Source of the DNA: an uncultured Bacteroidota bacterium
Lineage (GTDB): Bacteria; Bacteroidota; Bacteroidia; Bacteroidales; VadinHA17
Direction of reading: 5' to 3'
Assembly (NCBI GenBank): GCA_903824785.1
Contig: CAIJYD010000097.1
Span: 1-64,000, forward strand
DNA: 64,000 nt
Part shown: piece by piece, positions 53,409-61,691 of the stretch
Numbering within the stretch: the stretch's first letter is position 1
Layout of the letters: the number at the start of each line of letters is the position of its first letter
The notes under the pieces: generated by a model
Database searches by the model: none
What the model saw: only the letters and a program-made list of their open reading frames with translations
Told to the model about the DNA's origin: nothing
Position numbers and translations under genes: made by a program

Positions 53409-53439
53409 TTGACACAGACTATCTTATTACATAATTTTA
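53409..53439 (+). promoter_or_regulatory. Promoter of duplicated unit 1
   Basis: TTG (53409-53411), a 20-bp spacer and TAATTTTA (53432-53439) fit the Bacteroidota -33/-7 pattern. The start codon at 53464 would have a leader of about 20 bases. The same pair, at the same spacing, recurs before unit 2. Confidence 0.6.
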
Positions 53440-53463
53440 TTTCTGAATTAAAACGCATTACAA

Positions 53464-54096
53464 ATGAAAAACATGACAGAAATAAAAGGAACGGATTTAG
53501 TTAACAATCAAAGATTTAACAGCCTGAATAACCAGGAGAGCAATTCATCGGATTTAATTAATAATGTTCAGGTTTCTGAGATTATTGCTGCTGAAGGCGG
53601 TGAAACTTTCAATAAATACGTTGAAGGATTAGGGCTTTCAGGAGATCCTAATCTGGTTGTTCTTTCGTCAATGCACCATTATTATTATGATGCTGAAGAA
53701 ATGAAGAATGTTAAAACAGTTATTAACATGAAAGAGCTGAACAAATTTAAACAGATAAAAAGCCTTCTTCATTCAATGTTTCATATTCTTCCATCCAGAA
53801 GCAATTTTATCGGATGTTTCATTGACAACGAAAAACAGAACGGATATGCTTTAAGGAATAATCTTTCGGAATCTCATTCAATAAGAAATTCCGAGGACAT
53901 TGAAAATGGTATTGTATCGCGTATACCTTTTCTTAATATGATCTATAGCATAATGGACTCCAGAGTGAATAAATTTTTATCAAAAAGAAATGTAACTTTA
54001 TTGCTGGAAGATCATGGGTTTAAGGTATTAAACATGACTGAGATAAACGGCCTTACATATTTTCGTGCACAATCTCTTCGTGCTGCCATAAACTAG
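53464..54096 (+). CDS. 210-residue protein of polysaccharide unit 1
   Basis: A 210-residue soluble protein with a polar, Asn-rich first 40 residues. The body has NLVVLSSMHHYYYDAEEMKN near 70, then ELNKFKQIKSLLHSMFHILP, FIGCFIDNEKQN and an end GFKVLNMTEINGLTYFRAQ. That order looks like the C-terminal half of a methyltransferase-like fold (GF.V....IN.LTYF) but lacks a SAM-binding glycine motif. From memory, a similar segment forms the N-terminal part of some Bacteroidota sugar transferases, so this may be a split-off regulatory or accessory domain. A paralogue of equal length is at 56098-56730. A sugar transferase follows 77 bp later. Confidence 0.65.
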   Translation: MKNMTEIKGTDLVNNQRFNSLNNQESNSSDLINNVQVSEIIAAEGGETFNKYVEGLGLSGDPNLVVLSSMHHYYYDAEEMKNVKTVINMKELNKFKQIKSLLHSMFHILPSRSNFIGCFIDNEKQNGYALRNNLSESHSIRNSEDIENGIVSRIPFLNMIYSIMDSRVNKFLSKRNVTLLLEDHGFKVLNMTEINGLTYFRAQSLRAAIN

Positions 54097-54173
54097 TTAC
54101 AAATGAGGGAGATGGCTGAAAGCAATTTTCCTGTAAAAAAGTCTGACCCCATTAATAAGGTAGCTTACAAACT

Positions 54174-55625
54174 ATGGAAATCTTTAGTTTTCTGGTTCGC
54201 CTAAAAATAATTCCCTTTCTAAAGAAATGGAACCTGATGAATTTTTTACTGGGGGCTATTGATATTCTGGCAATTGCTGGTGCTTTTCAATGTTCATATT
54301 ATTTAATTTACCATAGAATAGGCGGATTCTTTTTTTCAGAATTGAGGTTATTAAAACTTTTCATTTTAATAATGCCCTTCTGGCTGATTATCTTATACCT
54401 GATACAAATCACCGAGATCCCCAGAACAAAGCGTTACAGGGTACTTTTCTTTGAATATCTTCAATCGGCAGTTTTAATAATACTTCTTTTAATGATATTT
54501 TATTTTGTATTCAAACTCTACGAAATATCCAGGATATTCCTGATCATGTTTGCAGTTCTGGGGTTCGTTTTCCTGTTTTTTGCACGACTGACGGAATATA
54601 AAGTTTTCAAACTTTACAGAGCCGAAGGACATAATTATATAAATGTGGTTTTAATCGCTGACGATACATCAGAGTCCTTTATTGAAAGCCTTGTTGAAAA
54701 TAAGGAATGGGGATACAGGATTATCGCGATATTTTCCGGATCTGAAATTCTAAAAGAGAAATTTGAAAAATCCATTATTCTTATTTCCGACGAGTATTTA
54801 GCTGTAATCAATGACCTTATGGAGGTGGACATAATTGATGAGGTCCTTTACATTAAGAATAAGGTAGTTCCATCAGAAGTTAGAAAACTGGTAAGTTCAT
54901 GTGAAGAGCTGGGGGTAGTATTCAGGCTTAAATACGAAGATAATAAAATAAATCTTTCCAATGCAGTAAAAACGAATATTGCAAATATAAAATTTCTGAA
55001 TTTCAGTAATATCCCTCATAACTCATATGCCCTGACAATTAAAAAAATAGTTGATATAAGCATATCGCTTTTTATGACTATAACATTGTCCCCGGCTTTA
55101 CTTTTTATTGCTCTCCTGGTAAAAACAACCTCTCCGGGCCCGATAGTTTACAGGCAGGCCAGAGTTGGCCTGAGAGGGCGAAAGTTCAATCTTTACAAAT
55201 TCAGGACTATGGTTGCCGATGCTGAGAAACTAAGAAATAAACTTGATTCCGAGAATGAAGTTGACGGCCCGGTTTTCAAAATGAAGAACGATCCAAGAGT
55301 TACAAAAGTTGGTAGTTTTCTTCGCAAAACAGGATTAGATGAACTGCCTCAGCTTTTTAACATTCTCAAAGGAGAAATGTCTTTAATTGGCCCCCGGCCT
55401 CCAATTCTGAGTGAAACACTGCAATACAAAAGGTGGCAGTTAAGGCGTCTTTCCGTTAAACCCGGACTATCGTGTTTCTGGCAAATAAAACCTGATAGAA
55501 ACAGCATAAGGTTTGAAAGATGGATGGAACTCGATTTAGCATATATCGATAACTGGTCACTTCGTCTCGATCTCCTCATTTTCCTTCGAACTATAAAGAC
55601 TGTATTTCTCAGAACAGGTCTTTAG
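54174..55625 (+). CDS. Polyprenyl-phosphate sugar transferase 1 (WcaJ/WbaP type)
   Basis: A 483-residue initiating glycosyl-1-phosphate transferase. N-terminal membrane helices (about 20-140) are followed by a Rossmann-like CoA-binding-type region (150-265), another membrane segment near 290, and the catalytic domain (about 305-480). Conserved catalytic-domain motifs include KFRTMVADAEKLR, NDPRVTKVGSFLRKTGLDELPQL, SLIGPRPP and KPGLSCFWQIK. It loads the first sugar phosphate onto undecaprenyl phosphate at the inner membrane, starting repeat-unit synthesis. A close paralogue of identical length lies at 56807-58258. Confidence 0.92.
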   Translation: MEIFSFLVRLKIIPFLKKWNLMNFLLGAIDILAIAGAFQCSYYLIYHRIGGFFFSELRLLKLFILIMPFWLIILYLIQITEIPRTKRYRVLFFEYLQSAVLIILLLMIFYFVFKLYEISRIFLIMFAVLGFVFLFFARLTEYKVFKLYRAEGHNYINVVLIADDTSESFIESLVENKEWGYRIIAIFSGSEILKEKFEKSIILISDEYLAVINDLMEVDIIDEVLYIKNKVVPSEVRKLVSSCEELGVVFRLKYEDNKINLSNAVKTNIANIKFLNFSNIPHNSYALTIKKIVDISISLFMTITLSPALLFIALLVKTTSPGPIVYRQARVGLRGRKFNLYKFRTMVADAEKLRNKLDSENEVDGPVFKMKNDPRVTKVGSFLRKTGLDELPQLFNILKGEMSLIGPRPPILSETLQYKRWQLRRLSVKPGLSCFWQIKPDRNSIRFERWMELDLAYIDNWSLRLDLLIFLRTIKTVFLRTGL

Positions 55626-55778
55626 TATTTCCGGAAACATTCTCAGATCCGGAATAAACGATTCAGACACCTCTTTTCCCACAAAATCACTAATAACTAA
55701 AAATTAACGTAAATCATTGTATTTCTGTATATTAACTGAAATATGTGATTTTTCATGATTTTCACCACAAAAAATCAG

Positions 55779-55935
55779 CCATTGGTCAAAATACAAATAT
55801 CACAATATCTCATTGATTTATCTTTTATCAGCCTTTATATCTATCTGTTTATCTATTGTTTACGATTTGTCTGACGAGTTTAAATCCGAAATTTTAATGA
55901 AAATCTTATAAATTTCATTCAGTTTTGACCAACGG
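55779..55935. promoter_or_regulatory. Inverted-repeat pair upstream of duplicated unit 2
   Basis: CCATTGGTCAAAAT (55779-55792) and GTTTTGACCAACGG (55922-55935), the same two sequences and 143-bp spacing as before unit 1. The hairpin left of the second arm is kept in imperfect form (TGAAAAT...AATTTCA). Conservation while the flanking sequence has drifted argues for function. Confidence 0.6.
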
Positions 55936-56042
55936 CGTAAAATAGTTTACCAACGTATTTTTTTCATAGATTTTCCTCCATTTTTCAAAGACTAACCCAA
56001 AATACGGAACCCGCTGATTCACCCTAAGCGGGGCTCAACCTA

Positions 56043-56073
56043 TTGATTCAGACTATCTTATTACTTAATTTTA
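56043..56073 (+). promoter_or_regulatory. Promoter of duplicated unit 2
   Basis: TTG (56043-56045), 20-bp spacer and TAATTTTA (56066-56073), displaced by exactly 2634 bp from the unit 1 promoter. Confidence 0.6.
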
Positions 56074-56097
56074 TTTCTGAAGAAAAAAACTATTATT

Positions 56098-56730
56098 ATG
56101 AAAAACACAACAGTAACAAACCAACTTGATTTATTTAGTAATCAGAATATTAACACCATTTACAATGTGGGTGGAACCTCCTCTGAAATGGTAAAAAATA
56201 ATCAGGTTTCTGAGATAATTACAGCCGAAGGCGGTGAAAATTTTAAAAATTACATTGAATGGTTAGGTCTTTCCAATGACCCTAATCTGGTTGTTCTCTC
56301 CTCACTGCACCATTATTATTATGATGCTGAAGAGATGAAGAATGTTAAAACAGTCGTTAACCTGAAAGAGTTGAACAAGTTTAAGGAGATAAAAGGGTTT
56401 CTTCATTCAATCTTTCATATTCTCCCTGCGAAAAGCAATTTTATCGGATGTTTCATTGATAATGAAAAACAGAACATCTTTGCATTAAGGGACAGCTCCT
56501 CTGAGCACGATCTGAAAAGAAATTCTGATGACGTTGAAAATGGCATAGTTTCGAGAATCCCTTTCCTCAATATGATATATAGCATGATGGATTCCAGAAC
56601 CAACAGGTTTTTATCCCGTGCTAATGTAACTTTACTGCTTCAGAATCATGGTTTTAAGGTCATTAACATGACTGAAATAAATGGACTTACCTACTTCCGT
56701 GCACAAACTCTTCGTACAACAGAAAACTAA
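56098..56730 (+). CDS. 210-residue protein of polysaccharide unit 2
   Basis: A 210-residue paralogue of the protein at 53464-54096. The first 35 residues differ, while the rest is strongly conserved: VSEIITAEGGENF, NLVVLSSLHHYYYDAEEMKN, KELNKFKEIKGFLHSIFHILP, FIGCFIDNEKQN, SRIPFLNMIYSMMDSR and GFKVINMTEINGLTYFRAQ. Divergence of the N-terminus against a conserved core suggests the core carries the function. As in unit 1, it precedes a sugar transferase, here by 76 bp. Confidence 0.65.
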   Translation: MKNTTVTNQLDLFSNQNINTIYNVGGTSSEMVKNNQVSEIITAEGGENFKNYIEWLGLSNDPNLVVLSSLHHYYYDAEEMKNVKTVVNLKELNKFKEIKGFLHSIFHILPAKSNFIGCFIDNEKQNIFALRDSSSEHDLKRNSDDVENGIVSRIPFLNMIYSMMDSRTNRFLSRANVTLLLQNHGFKVINMTEINGLTYFRAQTLRTTEN

Positions 56731-56785
56731 TTATTCTGCCGGAATAGCAAATAAATGATTTTTATACCTTATATTATACAAATAT

Positions 56786-56793
56786 TATCTTTG
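56786..56793 (+). promoter_or_regulatory. Candidate internal promoter before sugar transferase 2
   Basis: TATCTTTG (56786-56793) is an exact TAnnTTTG box 13 bp before the start codon at 56807. No matching TTG is visible upstream, and no equivalent exists in unit 1. Transcription from here would give an almost leaderless message. Confidence 0.4.
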
Positions 56794-56806
56794 TATTTTT
56801 AAAACT

Positions 56807-58258
56807 ATGGATATCATTAGTCATCTGGTTCGCCTCAGGATTATTCCATTTTTAAAAAACTGGAATTTACTGAATTTACTGCTTGGAGCTATTGATATTA
56901 TGGCTATCACAGTAGCTTTTCAATGTGCATTTGCTTTAAATTACGTTAACAGGGGAAGGTTTTTTTTCAATGAAACAAGGCTGGTAAAGCTATTTCTCCT
57001 GATCATGCCAATCTGGCTTGTGATTTTATATTTAATAAAGATTACAGAAATTCCGCGAACCAAGCGCTATAGAGTGCTTATAGTAGAATACCTGCAATCG
57101 ACAGTATTCATCCTTGTCTTTTTATTACTTTTTTATTTTGTTTTTAAGCTTTATCTGATTTCCCGCCTGTTCCTTATTGAATTTGCTTTGTTTGGCTTTC
57201 TGCTCTTGCTCTTTTCAAGGATTATGGAGTACAAAGTTTTTAAATTTTACAGGTCTAAAGGGTATAATTTTATTAATGTAATATTAATCGCAGACGATTC
57301 ATCATTACCGATGATAGAAAACCTTTTGTCAAATAAAGAGTGGGGATACAGAGTAATAGGTATTTTTACAGTATCAGAACTGATAAAAGAAAAGTATGAA
57401 AAATCGATAATTCTTCTCTCGGAAGAGTATCTTTCAGTACTTAACGACCTTATGGAGGTTGATATCATTGATGAGGTTCTTTATATAAAGGAAAAACCGG
57501 TTCCATCGGAAGTCAGAAATGTTATCAGGTCCTGTGAGGAGCTGGGTGTAATCTTCAGGCTCAAATATGAGGGAGAGGAATTTAATCTTACAAATGCAAT
57601 AAAGACCAATATCGGAGAAGAAAAATACCTCTCCTTTATTAATATCCCTTATAATTCATTTGCCCTGGCTATTAAGAATATAATGGATATTAACGTTTCA
57701 CTTTTCATGATAATTATTTTATCACCCGTTCTCTTAGCCCTTGCAGCCATAATAAAAATAACATCCCCCGGACCTGTAATATACAAGCAGGCAAGGGTTG
57801 GCCTCAGGGGCCGGCAGTTCTATCTGTATAAGTTCAGGACAATGGTAGCAAATGCCGAAAAACTAAGGGAAGAGCTTGAATCTGAGAACGAGGTTGATGG
57901 TCCGGTATTCAAAATAAAAGACGACCCACGAGTCACAGCGATAGGAAAATCACTACGCAAAACAGGACTGGATGAACTGCCCCAGCTTTTTAACATACTA
58001 AAAGGAGAGATGTCATTGATAGGTCCCCGGCCTCCCCTTTCAAGTGAAACAAGTCAGTACAAAAGATGGCAGTTAAGACGCCTTTCAGTTAAGCCGGGGT
58101 TATCTTGTTTCTGGCAGATAAAACCAGACAGAAACAGCATTAAATTTGAAAAATGGATGGAACTCGATCTGGCCTATATTGACAACTGGTCACTTCGTCT
58201 TGATTTTATGATATTAATTAAAACTGTCAAAACAGTATTTAAGAGAACAGGGTTGTAA
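56807..58258 (+). CDS. Polyprenyl-phosphate sugar transferase 2 (WcaJ/WbaP type)
   Basis: A 483-residue paralogue of the transferase at 54174-55625, of the same length, with no gap apparent by eye. The catalytic domain is nearly the same (KFRTMVANAEKLR, DDPRVTAIGKSLRKTGLDELPQL, SLIGPRPP, KPGLSCFWQIK). Most differences lie in the membrane helices and the central Rossmann-like region. Either it loads a different first sugar or it is a backup copy. Two initiating transferases in one locus could allow alternative polymers. Confidence 0.92.
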   Translation: MDIISHLVRLRIIPFLKNWNLLNLLLGAIDIMAITVAFQCAFALNYVNRGRFFFNETRLVKLFLLIMPIWLVILYLIKITEIPRTKRYRVLIVEYLQSTVFILVFLLLFYFVFKLYLISRLFLIEFALFGFLLLLFSRIMEYKVFKFYRSKGYNFINVILIADDSSLPMIENLLSNKEWGYRVIGIFTVSELIKEKYEKSIILLSEEYLSVLNDLMEVDIIDEVLYIKEKPVPSEVRNVIRSCEELGVIFRLKYEGEEFNLTNAIKTNIGEEKYLSFINIPYNSFALAIKNIMDINVSLFMIIILSPVLLALAAIIKITSPGPVIYKQARVGLRGRQFYLYKFRTMVANAEKLREELESENEVDGPVFKIKDDPRVTAIGKSLRKTGLDELPQLFNILKGEMSLIGPRPPLSSETSQYKRWQLRRLSVKPGLSCFWQIKPDRNSIKFEKWMELDLAYIDNWSLRLDFMILIKTVKTVFKRTGL

Positions 58259-58318
58259 AAGTGCATAGAGCGGGGAATAAACCAAAATAACTTAAATTAG
58301 TAAACTGAATAAATTTCA

Positions 58319-58326
58319 TATATTTG
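58319..58326 (+). promoter_or_regulatory. Candidate promoter for the export genes
   Basis: TATATTTG (58319-58326) is an exact TAnnTTTG box about 57 bp before the export lipoprotein start. The -33 position shows TTAG rather than TTG. Confidence 0.4.
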
Positions 58327-58382
58327 TTGCTTAAAATAAGTGTCTCATAGATAAATTTATTGGTTTATTAAAATTCTCAATT

Positions 58383-59159
58383 ATGAGTAAATTATACTTG
58401 ATAAAGTGGAATATAGCGGCAATGGTTTTAATAATCATGTTTACATCCGGATGTGTACCCTATTCAAAATTAAATTACTTTAATGATATAAATGAACTTA
58501 CCGAACCTGTAGCTAATCCAATAAAATCAAAAACAATATCCTCTTTTGACAAAATTAGCATCATTGTATTAAGCACTGATACACAGACGGCAGCTTTATT
58601 GAATTACACAGAACCTGGCAATGCAAATAATATCAGTACAAGAGGTTATATTGTTGACGAGACAGGCAGTATTAATTTCCCTTTCGTCGGGAAGATTAAG
58701 ATTGGAGGTTTGACACTTTTAGAAGCGGGTGCTGAAATAAGTAAATCAATAAGTAATATTATTACCAAACCTGAAGTTATTTTAAATTTTCTTGACAAAA
58801 AGATCAGTGTACTTGGTGAAGTTGCAACACAGGGAACATTTGTAATAAATAGTGATTTTATCACTATTTATGAATCTCTGGCATTGGGTGGAGGCCTTTC
58901 GCAGTTTGCTGACAGGAAAAAAGTCATGCTTTTAAGAATGGAGAACAATAAGCTGATGCATTACAGGTTAGATCTGACTAATTCAAAAATTGCTTCAAGT
59001 CCGTTATATTATATTCTTCCCAATGATATTATTATAGTTGAACCACTTCGTAACAAATCATTCAGTTTCCAGAATTCAATGATTTCGACGCTTTTAGCCA
59101 CCGCAACAGGTATTCTGGGACTATATTACATAACCAGAACCAGAAGCACAATACCATAA
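58383..59159 (+). CDS. Polysaccharide export lipoprotein (Wza-like)
   Basis: A 258-residue lipoprotein with lipobox FTSGC (Cys24). The poly-export domain (about 50-135: DKISIIVLSTDTQ, YIVDETGSINFPFVGKIKIGGLTLLEAG, quoted by its ends) is followed by a SLBB-like domain (KKISVLGEVATQGTF). A C-terminal hydrophobic stretch (STLLATATGILGLYYI) may be a membrane anchor or helix. Wza-type proteins form the outer-membrane channel of capsule or exopolysaccharide export. Its partner kinase is 25 bp downstream. It is shorter than E. coli Wza, as usual in Bacteroidota. Confidence 0.9.
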   Translation: MSKLYLIKWNIAAMVLIIMFTSGCVPYSKLNYFNDINELTEPVANPIKSKTISSFDKISIIVLSTDTQTAALLNYTEPGNANNISTRGYIVDETGSINFPFVGKIKIGGLTLLEAGAEISKSISNIITKPEVILNFLDKKISVLGEVATQGTFVINSDFITIYESLALGGGLSQFADRKKVMLLRMENNKLMHYRLDLTNSKIASSPLYYILPNDIIIVEPLRNKSFSFQNSMISTLLATATGILGLYYITRTRSTIP

Positions 59160-59184
59160 TTTTAACTATTTAATAATTAATTCC

Positions 59185-61602
59185 ATGGCAGAGAACAGAA
59201 TTACTGAACCTACTATTTTTACAAGCAATAAGTTGTTTATCCAACAGCTTTTATCATATAAATATTTGTATATTATTTTAACATTTGTTTTCCTTTGTGC
59301 CGGTTACGTCTATAATAAAACTGCATCAGCCCAGTATGAGGTATATGCAGGTATGATAGCGACAAAAAACCAGACCTCCTCCTTGCTCGGATCCAATCAG
59401 ATCTTTAATGGGATGCAGTCAGTGCAGACATATAATACTATTGAGGACGGAATTAATGAACTTCGCTCGTTTTCAATGATTAGTGCCATTATTGACGAAC
59501 TTAATCTTGAGGTTGGGTATTTTTGTGAAAATACCAGCCTTTTCAAGAACAAGATTGAATTATTCGGTAACACACCATTTATTGTAAATATTCATAAATC
59601 TCACATTCAATCCATTAATGCTAAGTTTTATATTGATGTTTTAAGCGATTCAACATTCAGGATACGTGCCGACCAGAAAAAAGCTATGCTATTTGATTAT
59701 GTTGATAATGTGATTGTTAATAAAGAGTTTCCTGTTAAGATTTCAAAAGAATACAGGTTTAATGAAAAGATAGATCTTGATTATCTGAGCCTGTCAATAA
59801 CAAAGAATACTGAGTTTAAGCCAATTGATAAAAAGAAGAAGTATAACTATTTCTTTAAATTGAATAACCCTGACCTGATGACTAAAGACTACTTAAAAGT
59901 TCTGAATGTTTACCGGGCGTCATCATCATCTTCCATACTTAATATTTCCTTTCGGGGTGAAAGCTTAGATAAAATTATTATTTTCTTAAATAAATATCTT
60001 AATTTTTATTTTGAAGAAAATCTGGCCAAGAAAAATATTATTGCCAGAAACACTATCAATTTTATTGATGCTCAAATATCCGGAATTTCCGATTCTCTGA
60101 ATATTTCAGAGTCTGCAATTACAAGTTACCGTTCTGAAAATCAGGTAATGAACCTTAGTTATCAGGCACAAACAGCCTATGACAATCTACAAACACTGGA
60201 AAGGGATCGAAATAACCTGAAAGCTCAGGAGCGATATTATACTTATATCCTTGAGTATCTGAGAACAACACAGGATGTGGCCGGAATTGTACAGCCATCC
60301 GGAATGAATGTAGATAATACCCTGATGAACAGGTTAGTTGTTGACTTAATGAATCTGAACGCAGAAAGATCTAATATTATAAGTCTGCGGGGAGAGAAAA
60401 ACCTGTTTTTGAACGAGGTTGAGAATAAAATAAAACTGCAAAGGCAAAATATCATTGAAATTGCCACCAGCAGTTTAAGCACTGTAAATCAAACACTAAG
60501 CGATCTTGATTACAGGGTTGCAAAAATATCAAAGGAAATATCATCCCTTCCAAGACAGGAATTGAATATGGGTAATATTCAGAGGCAGTTCAATATTAAT
60601 GAATCAATCTATACCTATCTTCTTCAGAAGCGATCAGAGGCTACAATTACCATGGCATCAAATTATCCTGATTTTGCACTGTTTGAACCAGCCAGGAAGG
60701 TTACCTCCTATCAGGTAACTCCAAAGTATCTCTACAGTTACATAATTGCTCTGATACTGGGAATCGGTATTCCCTCAGGTTTAATGCTGCTGAAAAATCT
60801 TATCAATTTCAAGATCATTAATACTGAGTTTATTCATCAGGTAATAGACCGCTCCCCGATTGCAACTATTTATTCAATCTCAGAAAAAGGAGATAATATT
60901 ATTTTTAATGATCAGGCCTCTGTTTCATCAGAGTCATTCAGAGCATTGCGAAGTATAGTTTTCAGAAAACTATCAGGTATAACAAGATCGAAGGTCATTC
61001 TCATAACCTCAGCTCAACCTCATGACGGCAAGAGTTTTCTTTCTTTCAACTTTGCAACTTCCATCGCAATGGTCGGGAAAAAAACACTTGTAATAGATGC
61101 CGATCTGAAACGGCCTGTTCTGCATAATAAATTTAAACTGGAGAACAAGATAGGGGTTTCCAATTTTATGGCCGAGAATAATACAATTGAAGAGATCATT
61201 AATAAAACCTCCGTTGAAAATCTTTCTTTTATATCTGCGGGCCCTTATATGCCAAATGTTACCGAAGTAATCGAATCCGGAGGAATGGATTCCCTCATTG
61301 CAGCTGTAAGGGATAAATTTGAATACATAATTATTGACACATCTCCAATTGGATTTATGGCTGATGCCCTTCTGATGACCCGTTATGCTGATCATATCCT
61401 ATTGGTTGTAAGGAATAATTCAACTCTGAAAGATACCTTTACAGAGGTCATAGAAAACTTTAAATCGAATAATATTGCTAATTATGATGTTGTGTTTAAT
61501 GATAAGAATATGAAGGACAGCCATCATGGTTCCTATTCAAATTACTACATAAAGGAAAAGAAGAGTTCATTAAAGGATATAATTAAACAAAAAATTGATT
61601 AA
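59185..61602 (+). CDS. Wzc-like polysaccharide co-polymerase and tyrosine autokinase
   Basis: An 805-residue inner-membrane protein. An N-terminal membrane helix (about 27-45) and a second one near 515-535 bracket a large periplasmic Wzz-type part with a long coiled coil (about 290-430). The cytoplasmic BY-kinase domain has Walker A AQPHDGKSF (Lys616) and Walker A' VIDADLKRP near 640, plus a later IIDTSPIG. The C-terminus carries a short tyrosine cluster (HHGSYSNYY) suited to autophosphorylation. It controls chain length and works with the export lipoprotein upstream. A strong terminator follows 32 bp after the stop. Confidence 0.92.
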   Translation: MAENRITEPTIFTSNKLFIQQLLSYKYLYIILTFVFLCAGYVYNKTASAQYEVYAGMIATKNQTSSLLGSNQIFNGMQSVQTYNTIEDGINELRSFSMISAIIDELNLEVGYFCENTSLFKNKIELFGNTPFIVNIHKSHIQSINAKFYIDVLSDSTFRIRADQKKAMLFDYVDNVIVNKEFPVKISKEYRFNEKIDLDYLSLSITKNTEFKPIDKKKKYNYFFKLNNPDLMTKDYLKVLNVYRASSSSSILNISFRGESLDKIIIFLNKYLNFYFEENLAKKNIIARNTINFIDAQISGISDSLNISESAITSYRSENQVMNLSYQAQTAYDNLQTLERDRNNLKAQERYYTYILEYLRTTQDVAGIVQPSGMNVDNTLMNRLVVDLMNLNAERSNIISLRGEKNLFLNEVENKIKLQRQNIIEIATSSLSTVNQTLSDLDYRVAKISKEISSLPRQELNMGNIQRQFNINESIYTYLLQKRSEATITMASNYPDFALFEPARKVTSYQVTPKYLYSYIIALILGIGIPSGLMLLKNLINFKIINTEFIHQVIDRSPIATIYSISEKGDNIIFNDQASVSSESFRALRSIVFRKLSGITRSKVILITSAQPHDGKSFLSFNFATSIAMVGKKTLVIDADLKRPVLHNKFKLENKIGVSNFMAENNTIEEIINKTSVENLSFISAGPYMPNVTEVIESGGMDSLIAAVRDKFEYIIIDTSPIGFMADALLMTRYADHILLVVRNNSTLKDTFTEVIENFKSNNIANYDVVFNDKNMKDSHHGSYSNYYIKEKKSSLKDIIKQKID

Positions 61603-61633
61603 CAAATATTTCAAATTTGTATTACTACAAAAA

Positions 61634-61661
61634 AACCCCGATAATCTCTGTTATCGGGGTT
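61634..61661. terminator. Strong bidirectional terminator
   Basis: An 11-bp perfect stem, AACCCCGATAA (61634-61644) with TTATCGGGGTT (61651-61661), and a 6-nt loop. An A run lies before it and a T run after it, so it works in both directions between the convergent Wzc-like and GT4 genes. Confidence 0.9.
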
Positions 61662-61691
61662 TTCATATTTAAATAATATTTGTCTTACTTT

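Larger units (their letters stand above)
52691..53463. other. Long intergenic region upstream of the first duplicated unit
   Basis: 773 bp with no convincing gene. The right part, from 53145, holds inverted repeats and a promoter that recur 2634 bp further on in front of the second unit. The left part (52691-53140) is AT-rich with no clear feature. Confidence 0.5.
55626..56097. other. Intergenic region upstream of the second duplicated unit
   Basis: 472 bp repeating the arrangement before unit 1: the inverted-repeat pair, an AT-rich hairpin and the TTG/TAATTTTA promoter, each displaced by 2634 bp. No gene is visible. Confidence 0.6.

Noticed and set aside
54103-54204. Short frame between the 210-aa gene and transferase 1
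   Set aside because: It runs out of frame into the transferase start and has no counterpart in unit 2.
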